21,830 nt of DNA, from contig JAEDJA010000033.1 in assembly GCA_016296575.1 (NCBI GenBank), positions 1-21,830 of the forward strand. Direction: 5' to 3'. Numbering within the stretch: the first letter of the stretch is position 1; every line of letters starts with the position of its first letter. The notes below the pieces were generated by a model. The model was not told where the DNA came from, did no database searches, and saw only the letters and a list, made by a program, of their open reading frames with translations. The translations under genes and the position numbers were made by a program. This DNA is from Treponema sp. GTDB taxonomy: Bacteria > Spirochaetota > Spirochaetia > Treponematales > Treponemataceae. This document shows, one piece after another, positions 7,514 through 14,258 of this stretch.

Positions 7514-7589
7514 GATTAGAAGAAAACTGTATTTCCTTAATTCAATTCAGCTATGATTGTATCAATATATTTTTTATCTGAAATCTGAA

Positions 7590-9101
7590 TTATTTATTTT
7601 CAAAATGCTTCATATAGAATTTCAAATCTTCTGATACAGAACGGTTTTCTACTTCCGGCTGAGTCTTGAAGTTCATGATGCAAGGACTGTCTTTTTCATC
7701 ATAGGCCTTCCATTCAGGAAGATCTGTACTGTCAGGATCGGTGTCTTTTCCGTTTGGATCAAGATTTTTTATGAAGTTACACAGGTAATTGCACATTTTT
7801 CTGGAAAGATCGTAATCTTTTCCGGTAAATGGACGCCAGCATTTTGCCAGAGTTTCAAAGAAGAACCACAAATCGCTGGAGTGGAATGCACCAGGATTGT
7901 CTCCACCCGGCATAAAAGGTCCAAATTCGTAAATCCAGCTTTTACTCTTGAAACCAGCCTTCTTGCGAAGACGAGTAAAGAATACATTTCCAAGTTCTAC
8001 AGAATTGAATTTGCTGTTTTTACATGCAGATTCCAAATCTTTTGTTCCTCCCATAATCTTAAGGAATTCTTCTGCATCTTTTCCGTATACTTCACGGGCC
8101 TTTGCTTCAAATTCTTCTGCTGATTTTGCCTCAATTTCCCCAAAGAACTCGTTGTCGGTCCATCCATGAAGCATAGGAACATCAATGAAAGTTTTTTCAG
8201 CGATAGCCTGTTCAACACCTGTACGGGTAAAGTCATTATTTGTAAGGCCAAACCACATTTTATGGAAATTATCATTACAGTCCCGCACCTGTTCCCAAGT
8301 TAAAGCCTTTGCTTCATCAATATTCTTGCAGCCTAAAGCCTTGATAAATTCGGCACTCTGTTTTTCTGCTTCATCAACAGGGAAATTAAAATGATCGATA
8401 TAAGGATTTTTGAAGTAACCGCTTTCCACAACGGCACCTTTAATGTATTTTTTGTTTTCTGGGTAGTTCAGCTGAGTAAGGACGCTTCCACCACCGGCAC
8501 TCTGTCCACCAATTACAATATGATTCGGATCACCACCAAAATTGGCAATATTGTTATAAACCCATTCCAGGGCAAACTGCTGGTCCCGGCTTCCAATATT
8601 TCTTTCTACCAAAGCACCCTTCTTGTCTTTTTCTGTTGATGCAAAAAATCCAAAGACATTCAGGCGGTAGTTGATGGTTACTACAACAATTCCGCGGCGG
8701 GCAATTCGTTCACCATCAAACTCCATTTCGGCACTATTTCCCCACTGAAGACCGCCTCCGTAAATCCAGAAATAAACCGGAAGACGTTCAGTTGTGTCTT
8801 TTGCAGGAGTCCAGATATTCAGTGTAAGACAGTCTTCATCCATTGGGATTTCTTTGTCTACATTCCATTCAAGATCATAAATATTGGTGATGCCTGGCTG
8901 TGGTTTGCTCTGGCAAGGAATGGCGCCAAATGTAAAACAGTCACGAATTCCATCCCATTTTTCATGTTTTTGAGGAGCCCGCCATCTAAGATCCCCAACA
9001 GGAGGCTGTGCATAAGGAAGTCCTTTATATGAGATGATACGAGGATCAGCAGCTGCAATTCCCCTAACCTGTCCGTATTCACATTTTGTTGTTTTAATCA
9101 T
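7590..9101 (-). CDS. Type-B carboxylesterase, cytoplasmic
   Basis: 503 residues, the usual length of the type-B carboxylesterase/lipase family (alpha/beta hydrolase). Visible family blocks are YKGLPYAQPPVGDLRW (25-40), EDCLTLNIW (89-97), the oxyanion-hole GGG (115-117), the nucleophile elbow GGQSAGG (Ser201), an acidic residue in NEFF (Glu318) and the catalytic His407 in FHSSDLW. It hydrolyses carboxylic esters; near a xylanase operon a role in removing acyl groups from plant-derived oligosaccharides is plausible but not shown. No signal peptide. AAAGGA lies about 8 nt before the ATG. A 7-bp inverted repeat overlaps the likely -10 region, suggesting control by a repressor. Confidence 0.9.
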   Translation of the reverse strand: MIKTTKCEYGQVRGIAAADPRIISYKGLPYAQPPVGDLRWRAPQKHEKWDGIRDCFTFGAIPCQSKPQPGITNIYDLEWNVDKEIPMDEDCLTLNIWTPAKDTTERLPVYFWIYGGGLQWGNSAEMEFDGERIARRGIVVVTINYRLNVFGFFASTEKDKKGALVERNIGSRDQQFALEWVYNNIANFGGDPNHIVIGGQSAGGGSVLTQLNYPENKKYIKGAVVESGYFKNPYIDHFNFPVDEAEKQSAEFIKALGCKNIDEAKALTWEQVRDCNDNFHKMWFGLTNNDFTRTGVEQAIAEKTFIDVPMLHGWTDNEFFGEIEAKSAEEFEAKAREVYGKDAEEFLKIMGGTKDLESACKNSKFNSVELGNVFFTRLRKKAGFKSKSWIYEFGPFMPGGDNPGAFHSSDLWFFFETLAKCWRPFTGKDYDLSRKMCNYLCNFIKNLDPNGKDTDPDSTDLPEWKAYDEKDSPCIMNFKTQPEVENRSVSEDLKFYMKHFENK

Positions 9102-9121
9102 AACGCTATCCTTTTTTTTGA

Positions 9122-9141
9122 TTTATACCTTTAAGTATAAA
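9122..9141. promoter_or_regulatory. Candidate operator over the esterase promoter
   Basis: TTTATAC, a 6-bp centre and GTATAAA form a perfect 20-bp inverted repeat starting 20 nt upstream of the esterase ATG. The minus-strand TATACT (9139-9134), the best -10 candidate for the esterase gene, lies inside it; its -35 box is weak. A dyad over a -10 box is a classic repressor site, but the regulator is unknown and AT-rich palindromes also arise by chance. Confidence 0.35.
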
Positions 9142-9179
9142 ACCAAATGCACATCTTTAAATACAGATATTTCCTTATA

Positions 9180-9208
9180 TTTAAAAAATCCTTTAAAAGT
9201 GATAATAT
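9180..9208 (+). promoter_or_regulatory. Candidate extended -10 promoter of thrH
   Basis: TTTAAA (9180-9185) lies 17 bp before TAATAT (9203-9208), which is preceded by the extended -10 element TG-A (9200-9202). The expected start near 9215 gives a leader of about 100 nt before thrH, which is long and contains the structured element at 9223-9266. Confidence 0.3.
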
Positions 9209-9222
9209 GCAAATACAGTACG

Positions 9223-9266
9223 TTGAAATCCCTTTCCGTCGGGAATCTCGACCACGGTGATTTCAA
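9223..9266 (+). promoter_or_regulatory. Structured element in the thrH leader
   Basis: TTGAAATC (9223-9230) pairs perfectly with GATTTCAA (9259-9266). Inside, either CCGT/ACGG (9236-9239 with 9254-9257) or GTCG/CGAC (9238-9241 with 9249-9252) can form. A T6 run lies about 20 nt downstream, before the ribosome binding site. It may be an attenuator or protein-binding leader; I do not recognise a known riboswitch class. Confidence 0.35.
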
Positions 9267-9313
9267 TCAACTAACTTTACTATTATCTTTTTTACAGGAT
9301 TTAGGAGTTTTTT

Positions 9314-9913
9314 ATGAATATCGTTTGTTTGGATTTGGAAGGTGTACTTGTACCTGAAATCTGGATTGCATTTGCCGAAGAAACTGGCATTCCAGAACTT
9401 AAACGCACAACCCGCGATGAGCCTGATTATGACAAGCTCATGAAATACCGCATCAACATTTTAAAGGAACATGGTCTGGGACTTAAAGAGATTCAGGCTA
9501 CAATTGCCAAAATCGATCCTCTTCCAGGTGCAAAAGAATTCCTTGATGAACTGCGTTCAATTACACAGGTAATCATTCTTTCTGACACTTTCAGCCAGTT
9601 TGCTACTCCACTTATGAAAAAACTGGGCTGGCCAACAATCATGTGCAACGAACTTGTTGTTTCTGAAAACGGTGAAATCACAGGTCACAAAATGCGCTGC
9701 GACCAGAGCAAGCTTACAACTGTAAAAGCCCTTCAGTCAATTGGTTACGATACTATTGCCAGCGGTGACAGCTTCAATGACCTGGGAATGATAAAGGCTT
9801 CGAAAGCAGGTTTCCTTTTCCGCTCAACAGAAAGCATCATCAAAGAATACCCACAGTTCAAAGCCTTTACTGAATACAAAGACCTTTTGAACGCAATCAA
9901 AGAAGCCCTCTAA
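9314..9913 (+). CDS. thrH: ThrH: phosphoserine phosphatase / homoserine phosphotransferase
   Basis: 199 residues that read closely like Pseudomonas ThrH: MNIVCLDLEGVLVPEIWIAFAEETGI at the N-terminus contains HAD motif I, with Asp7 as the phosphoryl-accepting nucleophile and Glu9 where most HADs have Asp. Motif II is ILSDTFSQF (about 92-100), the conserved lysine lies in the 137-143 region, and motif III is SGDSFNDLGM (about 155-164). ThrH dephosphorylates phosphoserine and can pass the phosphate to homoserine, linking serine and threonine synthesis. AGGAG lies about 7 nt before the ATG. It stands alone between the divergent esterase gene and a repeat array; no other serine or threonine genes are nearby. 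Confidence 0.92.
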   Translation: MNIVCLDLEGVLVPEIWIAFAEETGIPELKRTTRDEPDYDKLMKYRINILKEHGLGLKEIQATIAKIDPLPGAKEFLDELRSITQVIILSDTFSQFATPLMKKLGWPTIMCNELVVSENGEITGHKMRCDQSKLTTVKALQSIGYDTIASGDSFNDLGMIKASKAGFLFRSTESIIKEYPQFKAFTEYKDLLNAIKEAL

Positions 9914-9924
9914 AAAAAACAGGT

Positions 9925-10070
9925 GGTGGTTTCGACATGCTCAACCACCGTCTAACATGCTCAACCACCGTTTATCATGCTCAACCACCGTCTAACATGC
10001 TCAACCACCGTTTATCATGCTCAACCACCGTCTAACATGCTCAACCACCGTCTAACATGCTCAACCACCG
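9925..10070. repeat. 20-bp tandem repeat array with a hairpin head
   Basis: TCAACCACCG recurs at exactly 20-bp steps from 9941 to 10061, seven copies. The unit reads ATGCTCAACCACCGTCTAAC, with TCTAAC and TTTATC as alternative linkers. Linkers run A-B-A-B-A-A, so a 40-bp double unit was itself duplicated. GGTGGTT (9925-9931) at the head is inverted relative to the repeats and pairs with AACCACC (9943-9949), giving a 7-bp stem; it could pair with any later copy too. The array fills the space between the convergent genes thrH and rsfS and may double as a bidirectional transcript end. There are no unique spacers, so it is not CRISPR. Confidence 0.9.
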
Positions 10071-10078
10071 CTTATTTT

Positions 10079-10426
10079 TTACTTCAGTTTTGTTCCTGCA
10101 TGCCACAGCTTTTCCAGATCGTAAAACTCCCGTGCAGGTTCGCTCATAAGATGTACAACTACGCTGCCAATATCAATCAGGTTCCAGTCGTCGCCATCTG
10201 GTGATTTTTTGTTTGTTACGTGAATTTCCATGTCGTTATCTTTTACATAGTCTTTTACCTGACGGTAAAGTCCCTGCCAGTGAGCGGAAGAGTTGATTGT
10301 GCAGATTACAAAATAATCTGTCCAGCTGTTCAATTCTGAAACATCAAGAACAGTTACATCCTTTCCTTTTCCGTCTTCCAGAAGCTGTGCAATTTCCAGT
10401 GCTTTTTCTTTAAATGTTTTTTCCAT
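10079..10426 (-). CDS. rsfS: Ribosomal silencing factor RsfS (Iojap/DUF143)
   Basis: 115 residues of standard length. The family core is visible: VTVLDVSELNSWTDYFVICTINSSAHWQGLYRQV, then the SPDGDDWNLIDIGSVVVHLMSEPAREFYDLEKLW block (family pattern: W-x-L-x-D-x-G-D-x-x-V-H-x-F/M, then REFYxLExLW). RsfS binds ribosomal protein uL14 on the large subunit and blocks subunit joining during starvation. The ATG is 4 nt after the stop of the LCP gene and lacks a clear Shine-Dalgarno, so it is probably translated by coupling. It is the last gene of the leftward cluster and ends directly beside the repeat array. Confidence 0.93.
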   Translation of the reverse strand: MEKTFKEKALEIAQLLEDGKGKDVTVLDVSELNSWTDYFVICTINSSAHWQGLYRQVKDYVKDNDMEIHVTNKKSPDGDDWNLIDIGSVVVHLMSEPAREFYDLEKLWHAGTKLK

Positions 10427-10430
10427 AGCA

Positions 10431-11645
10431 TTATCTTGAAGATACTACGCGGCGTCCGTTAAAGTCTTTACCCAAAATGATAGTAAAGTCTACGTCGGCA
10501 GCTGTGTAGTCACCTTCTTCCTCCGGTTTAATTTCTTCTTCTTTAATATTGCTGCAGTTGATAAAACTTCCAACCATCTGTGCAACCTCGGGATTACCAA
10601 TGTGGTCAACAATTACTGTTTCCTCATAATCATCACGGTCGGCGTTTGTAGCATCCAATACGTCGTAAGTTGCGGCATTTTTGAACAGGGTAGCGGTCCG
10701 TCCGGCAAGCCCCTGATTTCTTGTTCCGTTCTGTATCTGCAGAACATAGATTCGGCTTGTCATATTGCCGCCGGTTGTGATGAGCATACCGGTTGTCTGT
10801 TTTACTGCATCTTTAATAAAGTCGCCGTTATTCTGTGGCATGAGAAGAGTTTTCCCATCCATGGTTGTATAACTTCCAGTGATTGTCTGTTTTATAACAG
10901 ATTCACTGTCAATTTCTGATAAAAATGTAAAAAGACGGTATTTATCGTCATTTTCCATAGCAGATGTAAAGTGCTTTGTATAGCGCTTAAAATTTTTGTT
11001 GTTCAGAATGCTGTAAGCTTTATCGTGAAGGCTTGTAAGATAAGCAGCCATTACATTCTGACAACGAATTTCATATTCATCGTCGTTGGTTGTTTCATCA
11101 TTATAGTGAAGATAAGTTTCAATCTTTTCTCCATCCAGAGTAACGGCACCACTAGGTAAAAGCCATCTTTTTCCGTTTTCGTCAGTATTGTCTACAGGTG
11201 ATGGAATAAAGATTCTAAAACCGCCAACCATATCAATAAATTCATAAAGATCACTTGCTTTTACAACAGTGTAGAAAGGAATAGGTATTTCAAGAAGATT
11301 TTCAACCTCGTCCTTAAACGCCTGAATTCCCTTCTCCATGTATACCGCCTGAATCTGGTCTACGCGTCCAAGACTGTTGTAGATGGCACCGGTTTTGTTT
11401 GGAATGTTTACAATGGCACCCCGCTTACTTTCCGGATAATAAATGAGAACACTTGAAAAAAGGAGACCGCAATCTTCATCTTCAAAAACGTAAAGAACAC
11501 GGATTACCTGATCATTTTCCAGAATATCTGAAACAGTATCAGTCCGCAAAGCAAAAGTGAAGATTAATGTTACTGTCAGCACAAGAACAAGAATTGCACC
11601 AAGAAAAAAGGCACCCTTCTGCTCATCACGAAATTTTCGTTTCAT
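10431..11645 (-). CDS. LytR-CpsA-Psr (LCP) family protein with C-terminal LytR_C domain
   Basis: 404 residues. A short basic N-terminus and one membrane helix (about 11-33) place the rest outside the cytoplasmic membrane. Residues about 50-240 follow the LCP fold (IYYPESKRGAIVNIP, VVKASDLYEFIDMVGGF, then LPSGAVTLDGEKIETYL and EIRCQNVMAAYL). Residues about 295-400 form a LytR_C domain, beginning IYVLQIQNGTRNQGLAGRTA. LCP enzymes move phospho-linked polymers from lipid carriers to cell wall. The usual SIPRDT arginine motif reads NIPNKT here, so a key pyrophosphate-binding Arg seems absent; a later Arg (EIRCQN) is kept. Activity is therefore uncertain. It lies 9 nt after guaA and 4 nt before rsfS. 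Confidence 0.82.
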   Translation of the reverse strand: MKRKFRDEQKGAFFLGAILVLVLTVTLIFTFALRTDTVSDILENDQVIRVLYVFEDEDCGLLFSSVLIYYPESKRGAIVNIPNKTGAIYNSLGRVDQIQAVYMEKGIQAFKDEVENLLEIPIPFYTVVKASDLYEFIDMVGGFRIFIPSPVDNTDENGKRWLLPSGAVTLDGEKIETYLHYNDETTNDDEYEIRCQNVMAAYLTSLHDKAYSILNNKNFKRYTKHFTSAMENDDKYRLFTFLSEIDSESVIKQTITGSYTTMDGKTLLMPQNNGDFIKDAVKQTTGMLITTGGNMTSRIYVLQIQNGTRNQGLAGRTATLFKNAATYDVLDATNADRDDYEETVIVDHIGNPEVAQMVGSFINCSNIKEEEIKPEEEGDYTAADVDFTIILGKDFNGRRVVSSR

Positions 11646-11654
11646 CAGTCAGCT

Positions 11655-13595
11655 TTACTCCCAGCCAAAAGTTGCAGGTGGTTTGTTTGTAGCGTCAAAA
11701 AGAATAGCATCTACAAAGTCCAGTTTTGAAATTTCATCCACGATTTTATGAAGCAGATCCTGTGGAAGCTGTGCAAATCGGGCAGTCATTACATCTTCAG
11801 AACAAACCGGACGCAGAACAAATGTAGTATGATCTGCTCGGCTTGCATATGGAATAGTAATTGTAAGATGCTGGAAAATAATGTTGTACCATCCTGAAGA
11901 ATGGAGATTTTCCAGAACAATATTGTCGGCTTCCCGCAGCTGATCAAGTCTGTCTTTTGTACAGTAACCTTTCTGGAGAGAAAAATCTTCATCTTTAAGT
12001 CCAGGGCGCTGCCACAATTTGATAACAGTACGATTCAGGTATTTTGCAGTGTTTGTAATATTACTTGAACAGGCTTCAATCTTGTCCCAGAATTTTGGAA
12101 GATGATAGAAACCGTCTTCATAACGTTCAAAGGCAAGACAGGCTGGGAAACGGTATGTACGGAAATCACCCTGAACACCAACAGAGCGAACAGGAAGAGC
12201 TGTACGTACAAGACCTTCCGTGCAGTGAGGACAGAACTGATCGATTGTGATTCCATCAAGTTCAGCCTGGGCTTTGGCAAGTTCAGCTTTGTCTTCTTCA
12301 GTCATTACACCTTCTGAACAAAGTACGTTGATTGAAAGTCCAGGTCCCGGGAATGGATGACGCATAACCAGTTCGTCCGAAAGTCCCAGCTTTTTACCAA
12401 TGGCACGAACTTCATCTTTATAAAGATCTTTCAAAGGTTCAATAATCATGCCCTGTTCAATAAGCTTCTGGATTCCTTCAACACGGTTATGATGTGTCTT
12501 GATTGTGTGGCTGTTTTTTGTTCCACCCGATTCAATGATATCCGGATAAAGTGTTCCCTGTGCCAGCATCCAGTGCATCGACTCCGTCGATGCCAGACGC
12601 TTCTGACTATCGTCAGAAGCGTATTCATCAGCTTCCAAATGCTGGGCTTTTACTACGGCATCACGGACTGTAATGAAGTTTTCACCAACGGCCATTCGTT
12701 TTTTCTGAGGATCTGTTATTCCTGCAATGGCAGAAAGGAAGCTTTCACTGGCATCTTCAACGATAAAGTTGTCAAAACCGAACTTGTGGTAAGCCTCGGC
12801 AACTTTTTTACTTTCGTTTTTGCGCATAAAACCGTTGTCAATGTGAAGACCAAGCACTCTGTCCTGTCCCAAAGCTTTATTCAAAAGTGCAAATGCAATT
12901 GTTGAATCTACACCGCCTGAAAGGAACAGTAGTACATTTTTATCACCGTCTTCTTTATGGGCATCTTTTTTAATATTTTCAAGGATTGTGGCAAGAACAG
13001 TATCCTGATCCCAGTTTTTTTCCATGCCGCAGTAATTTGCAAAATTCTGGAAAATCTGATTTCCGCATGGAGTATCTTTTACTTCACAATGGCACTGGAG
13101 TGAAAAACGTTTCTTTGACAGGTTCTGTGTAGCTGCGTAAGGACAGTCTTTTGTTGAACCAACCACTTCAAAGCCATCACCCATTTCCATAACTCCGTCC
13201 TGGTGACTCATCCAAACCTGCTGAAGAGGTTCAATACCTTCAAACAGCGGAGATTTTACATCAGGATTAAGTTTCAATGTGGCAAAACCAAATTCACCTA
13301 CAGGAGCCTTGGCAATTTTTCCATTATAACCGTTATGAACAATATAGTGACCATAACAAAGGCCTAAAATAGGAATATCAAGATTAAGAATTTCGTTGTT
13401 GAATTCAGGAACCTTTTCATCATAAATAGAAGCTGGTCCACCTGAAAAAACCACACCCTTTGCGTTTTCAAAAACATTAAGATCAGCACTTGGTAAAGCA
13501 ATTTCACTGTAATATCCAAGCATACGGAATCTTTTTGCAATAAGATGAGCGTACTGGCTTCCAAAATCCAAAACTACAATCTTTTCACGTGACAT
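11655..13595 (-). CDS. guaA: GMP synthase (glutamine-hydrolysing), long form with palindromic insert
   Basis: 646 residues, against about 510-525 in most bacteria. It makes GMP from XMP, ATP and glutamine. The class I glutamine amidotransferase domain has nucleophile Cys80 (GLCYG) and the His169/Glu171 pair in QCHCEV, where the usual text is QFHPEV. The ATP-pyrophosphatase P-loop is SGGVDS (226-231). The dimerisation domain carries about 100 extra residues as in long eukaryote-like forms and ends PPATFGWE (canonical PPATIEWE). Residues about 325-341 are encoded by two back-to-back perfect hairpins and look like an insertion between VVKAQHLEADE and HWMLAQGTLYPDIIES, which flank it in the normal order. 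GAGG lies 8 nt before the ATG. The gene is 60 nt downstream of the DUF4230 gene. Confidence 0.96.
   Translation of the reverse strand: MSREKIVVLDFGSQYAHLIAKRFRMLGYYSEIALPSADLNVFENAKGVVFSGGPASIYDEKVPEFNNEILNLDIPILGLCYGHYIVHNGYNGKIAKAPVGEFGFATLKLNPDVKSPLFEGIEPLQQVWMSHQDGVMEMGDGFEVVGSTKDCPYAATQNLSKKRFSLQCHCEVKDTPCGNQIFQNFANYCGMEKNWDQDTVLATILENIKKDAHKEDGDKNVLLFLSGGVDSTIAFALLNKALGQDRVLGLHIDNGFMRKNESKKVAEAYHKFGFDNFIVEDASESFLSAIAGITDPQKKRMAVGENFITVRDAVVKAQHLEADEYASDDSQKRLASTESMHWMLAQGTLYPDIIESGGTKNSHTIKTHHNRVEGIQKLIEQGMIIEPLKDLYKDEVRAIGKKLGLSDELVMRHPFPGPGLSINVLCSEGVMTEEDKAELAKAQAELDGITIDQFCPHCTEGLVRTALPVRSVGVQGDFRTYRFPACLAFERYEDGFYHLPKFWDKIEACSSNITNTAKYLNRTVIKLWQRPGLKDEDFSLQKGYCTKDRLDQLREADNIVLENLHSSGWYNIIFQHLTITIPYASRADHTTFVLRPVCSEDVMTARFAQLPQDLLHKIVDEISKLDFVDAILFDATNKPPATFGWE
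12575..12622. repeat. In-frame double-hairpin palindromic insert within guaA
   Basis: Two perfect hairpins lie almost back to back inside the coding sequence: GCATCGAC-TCC-GTCGATGC (12575-12593; stem 8, loop 3) and an 11-bp stem with a TATC loop (12597-12622; the arm reads ACGCTTCTGAC). Together they span 48 nt, exactly 16 codons, and keep the reading frame. They encode the residues that look extra against the conserved GuaA text on both sides. No second copy is seen in this window. Confidence 0.75.
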
Positions 13596-13655
13596 AAAGG
13601 CGTCCTCAAAATATAGAATAATTCAAGTTATTTTATCATAAAGCTTAGAAAGATT

Positions 13656-14258
13656 CTATTTAAAACGGATATCTTCAAAACCAGCTGATTGAAAAATACC
13701 CCGAACCAGAGTTTTTGCCCGTTCATCAGCTTCATCAAGAATCCCCTTTTCCACCAGTTTGTCCTGCATAAGGATACGGGAAGCTTCAATTTCCTGAAAT
13801 ATTTCAGAAGTTGTAATAGGAATAAAGACGCTCAGTGATTCATCAAAAATTTCTTCATCAATAATATCGTTTCCAAGAATCTCACATTTTGGAAGATCTA
13901 CAAAAACCGTATTTTCTGTATTTTTTCCAAAATTCACTTTCATATCTTCAAGGTTTGGAATACCAATGCGAATCACTCCAGAATATCTGATTATACTGTA
14001 GCTTTTTGCAATCATATTTTGCTTTTTTATGGAAATAATGTCAGAATATTGATATTTATGGGTGGCAAGTTCGGCACACTGCAAAAGCTTTTCTTCCACC
14101 AAAGCCACTTTCTTTTCGGTTTTTACAGCCGTAATACGGTTCCATCCAAGAACACAGGCAATAACAAGACAGGCCCCGAAGCTTACGGGAATCATTATTC
14201 TTACAAGTATTTTTGCCCAAAGAGGAAATTTTCTGGTTTTAGTTTTTTCTTTTGCCAT
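13656..14258 (-). CDS. DUF4230 membrane-anchored protein
   Basis: 200 residues from the ATG at 14258, chosen because GGAG lies 6 nt upstream; the frame is open to 14315 but the longer start is not supported. A basic N-terminus (MAKEKTKTRKF) precedes one membrane helix (about 14-38), so the body faces the periplasm. The body fits the DUF4230 pattern: an early YSDIISIKKQ strand, YSIIRYSGVIRIGI, a VFVDLPKCEIL segment and a long helical C-terminus (about 135-190). No biochemical function is established for DUF4230. Its start overlaps the end of recG by 20 nt, so the two are translationally coupled. Confidence 0.75.
   Translation of the reverse strand: MAKEKTKTRKFPLWAKILVRIMIPVSFGACLVIACVLGWNRITAVKTEKKVALVEEKLLQCAELATHKYQYSDIISIKKQNMIAKSYSIIRYSGVIRIGIPNLEDMKVNFGKNTENTVFVDLPKCEILGNDIIDEEIFDESLSVFIPITTSEIFQEIEASRILMQDKLVEKGILDEADERAKTLVRGIFQSAGFEDIRFK

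Noticed and set aside
7514..7589. Intrinsic terminator between the lipoprotein and esterase genes
   Set aside because: Only weak, AT-rich pairings (for example ATTG-TAT-CAAT before a T run) are visible; not strong enough to annotate.
9937..10070. Possible CRISPR array, given regular direct repeats
   Set aside because: The period is 20 bp throughout, with linkers of only two near-identical kinds and no unique spacers; no cas genes are nearby.
9977..10204. 75-codon plus-strand frame across the array
   Set aside because: Its first half is the translated tandem repeat and the rest is antisense to rsfS; no ribosome binding site.
12357..12905. 182-codon open frame on the plus strand
   Set aside because: It lies wholly antisense to guaA, which has clear family motifs; no start signals and no recognisable domain.
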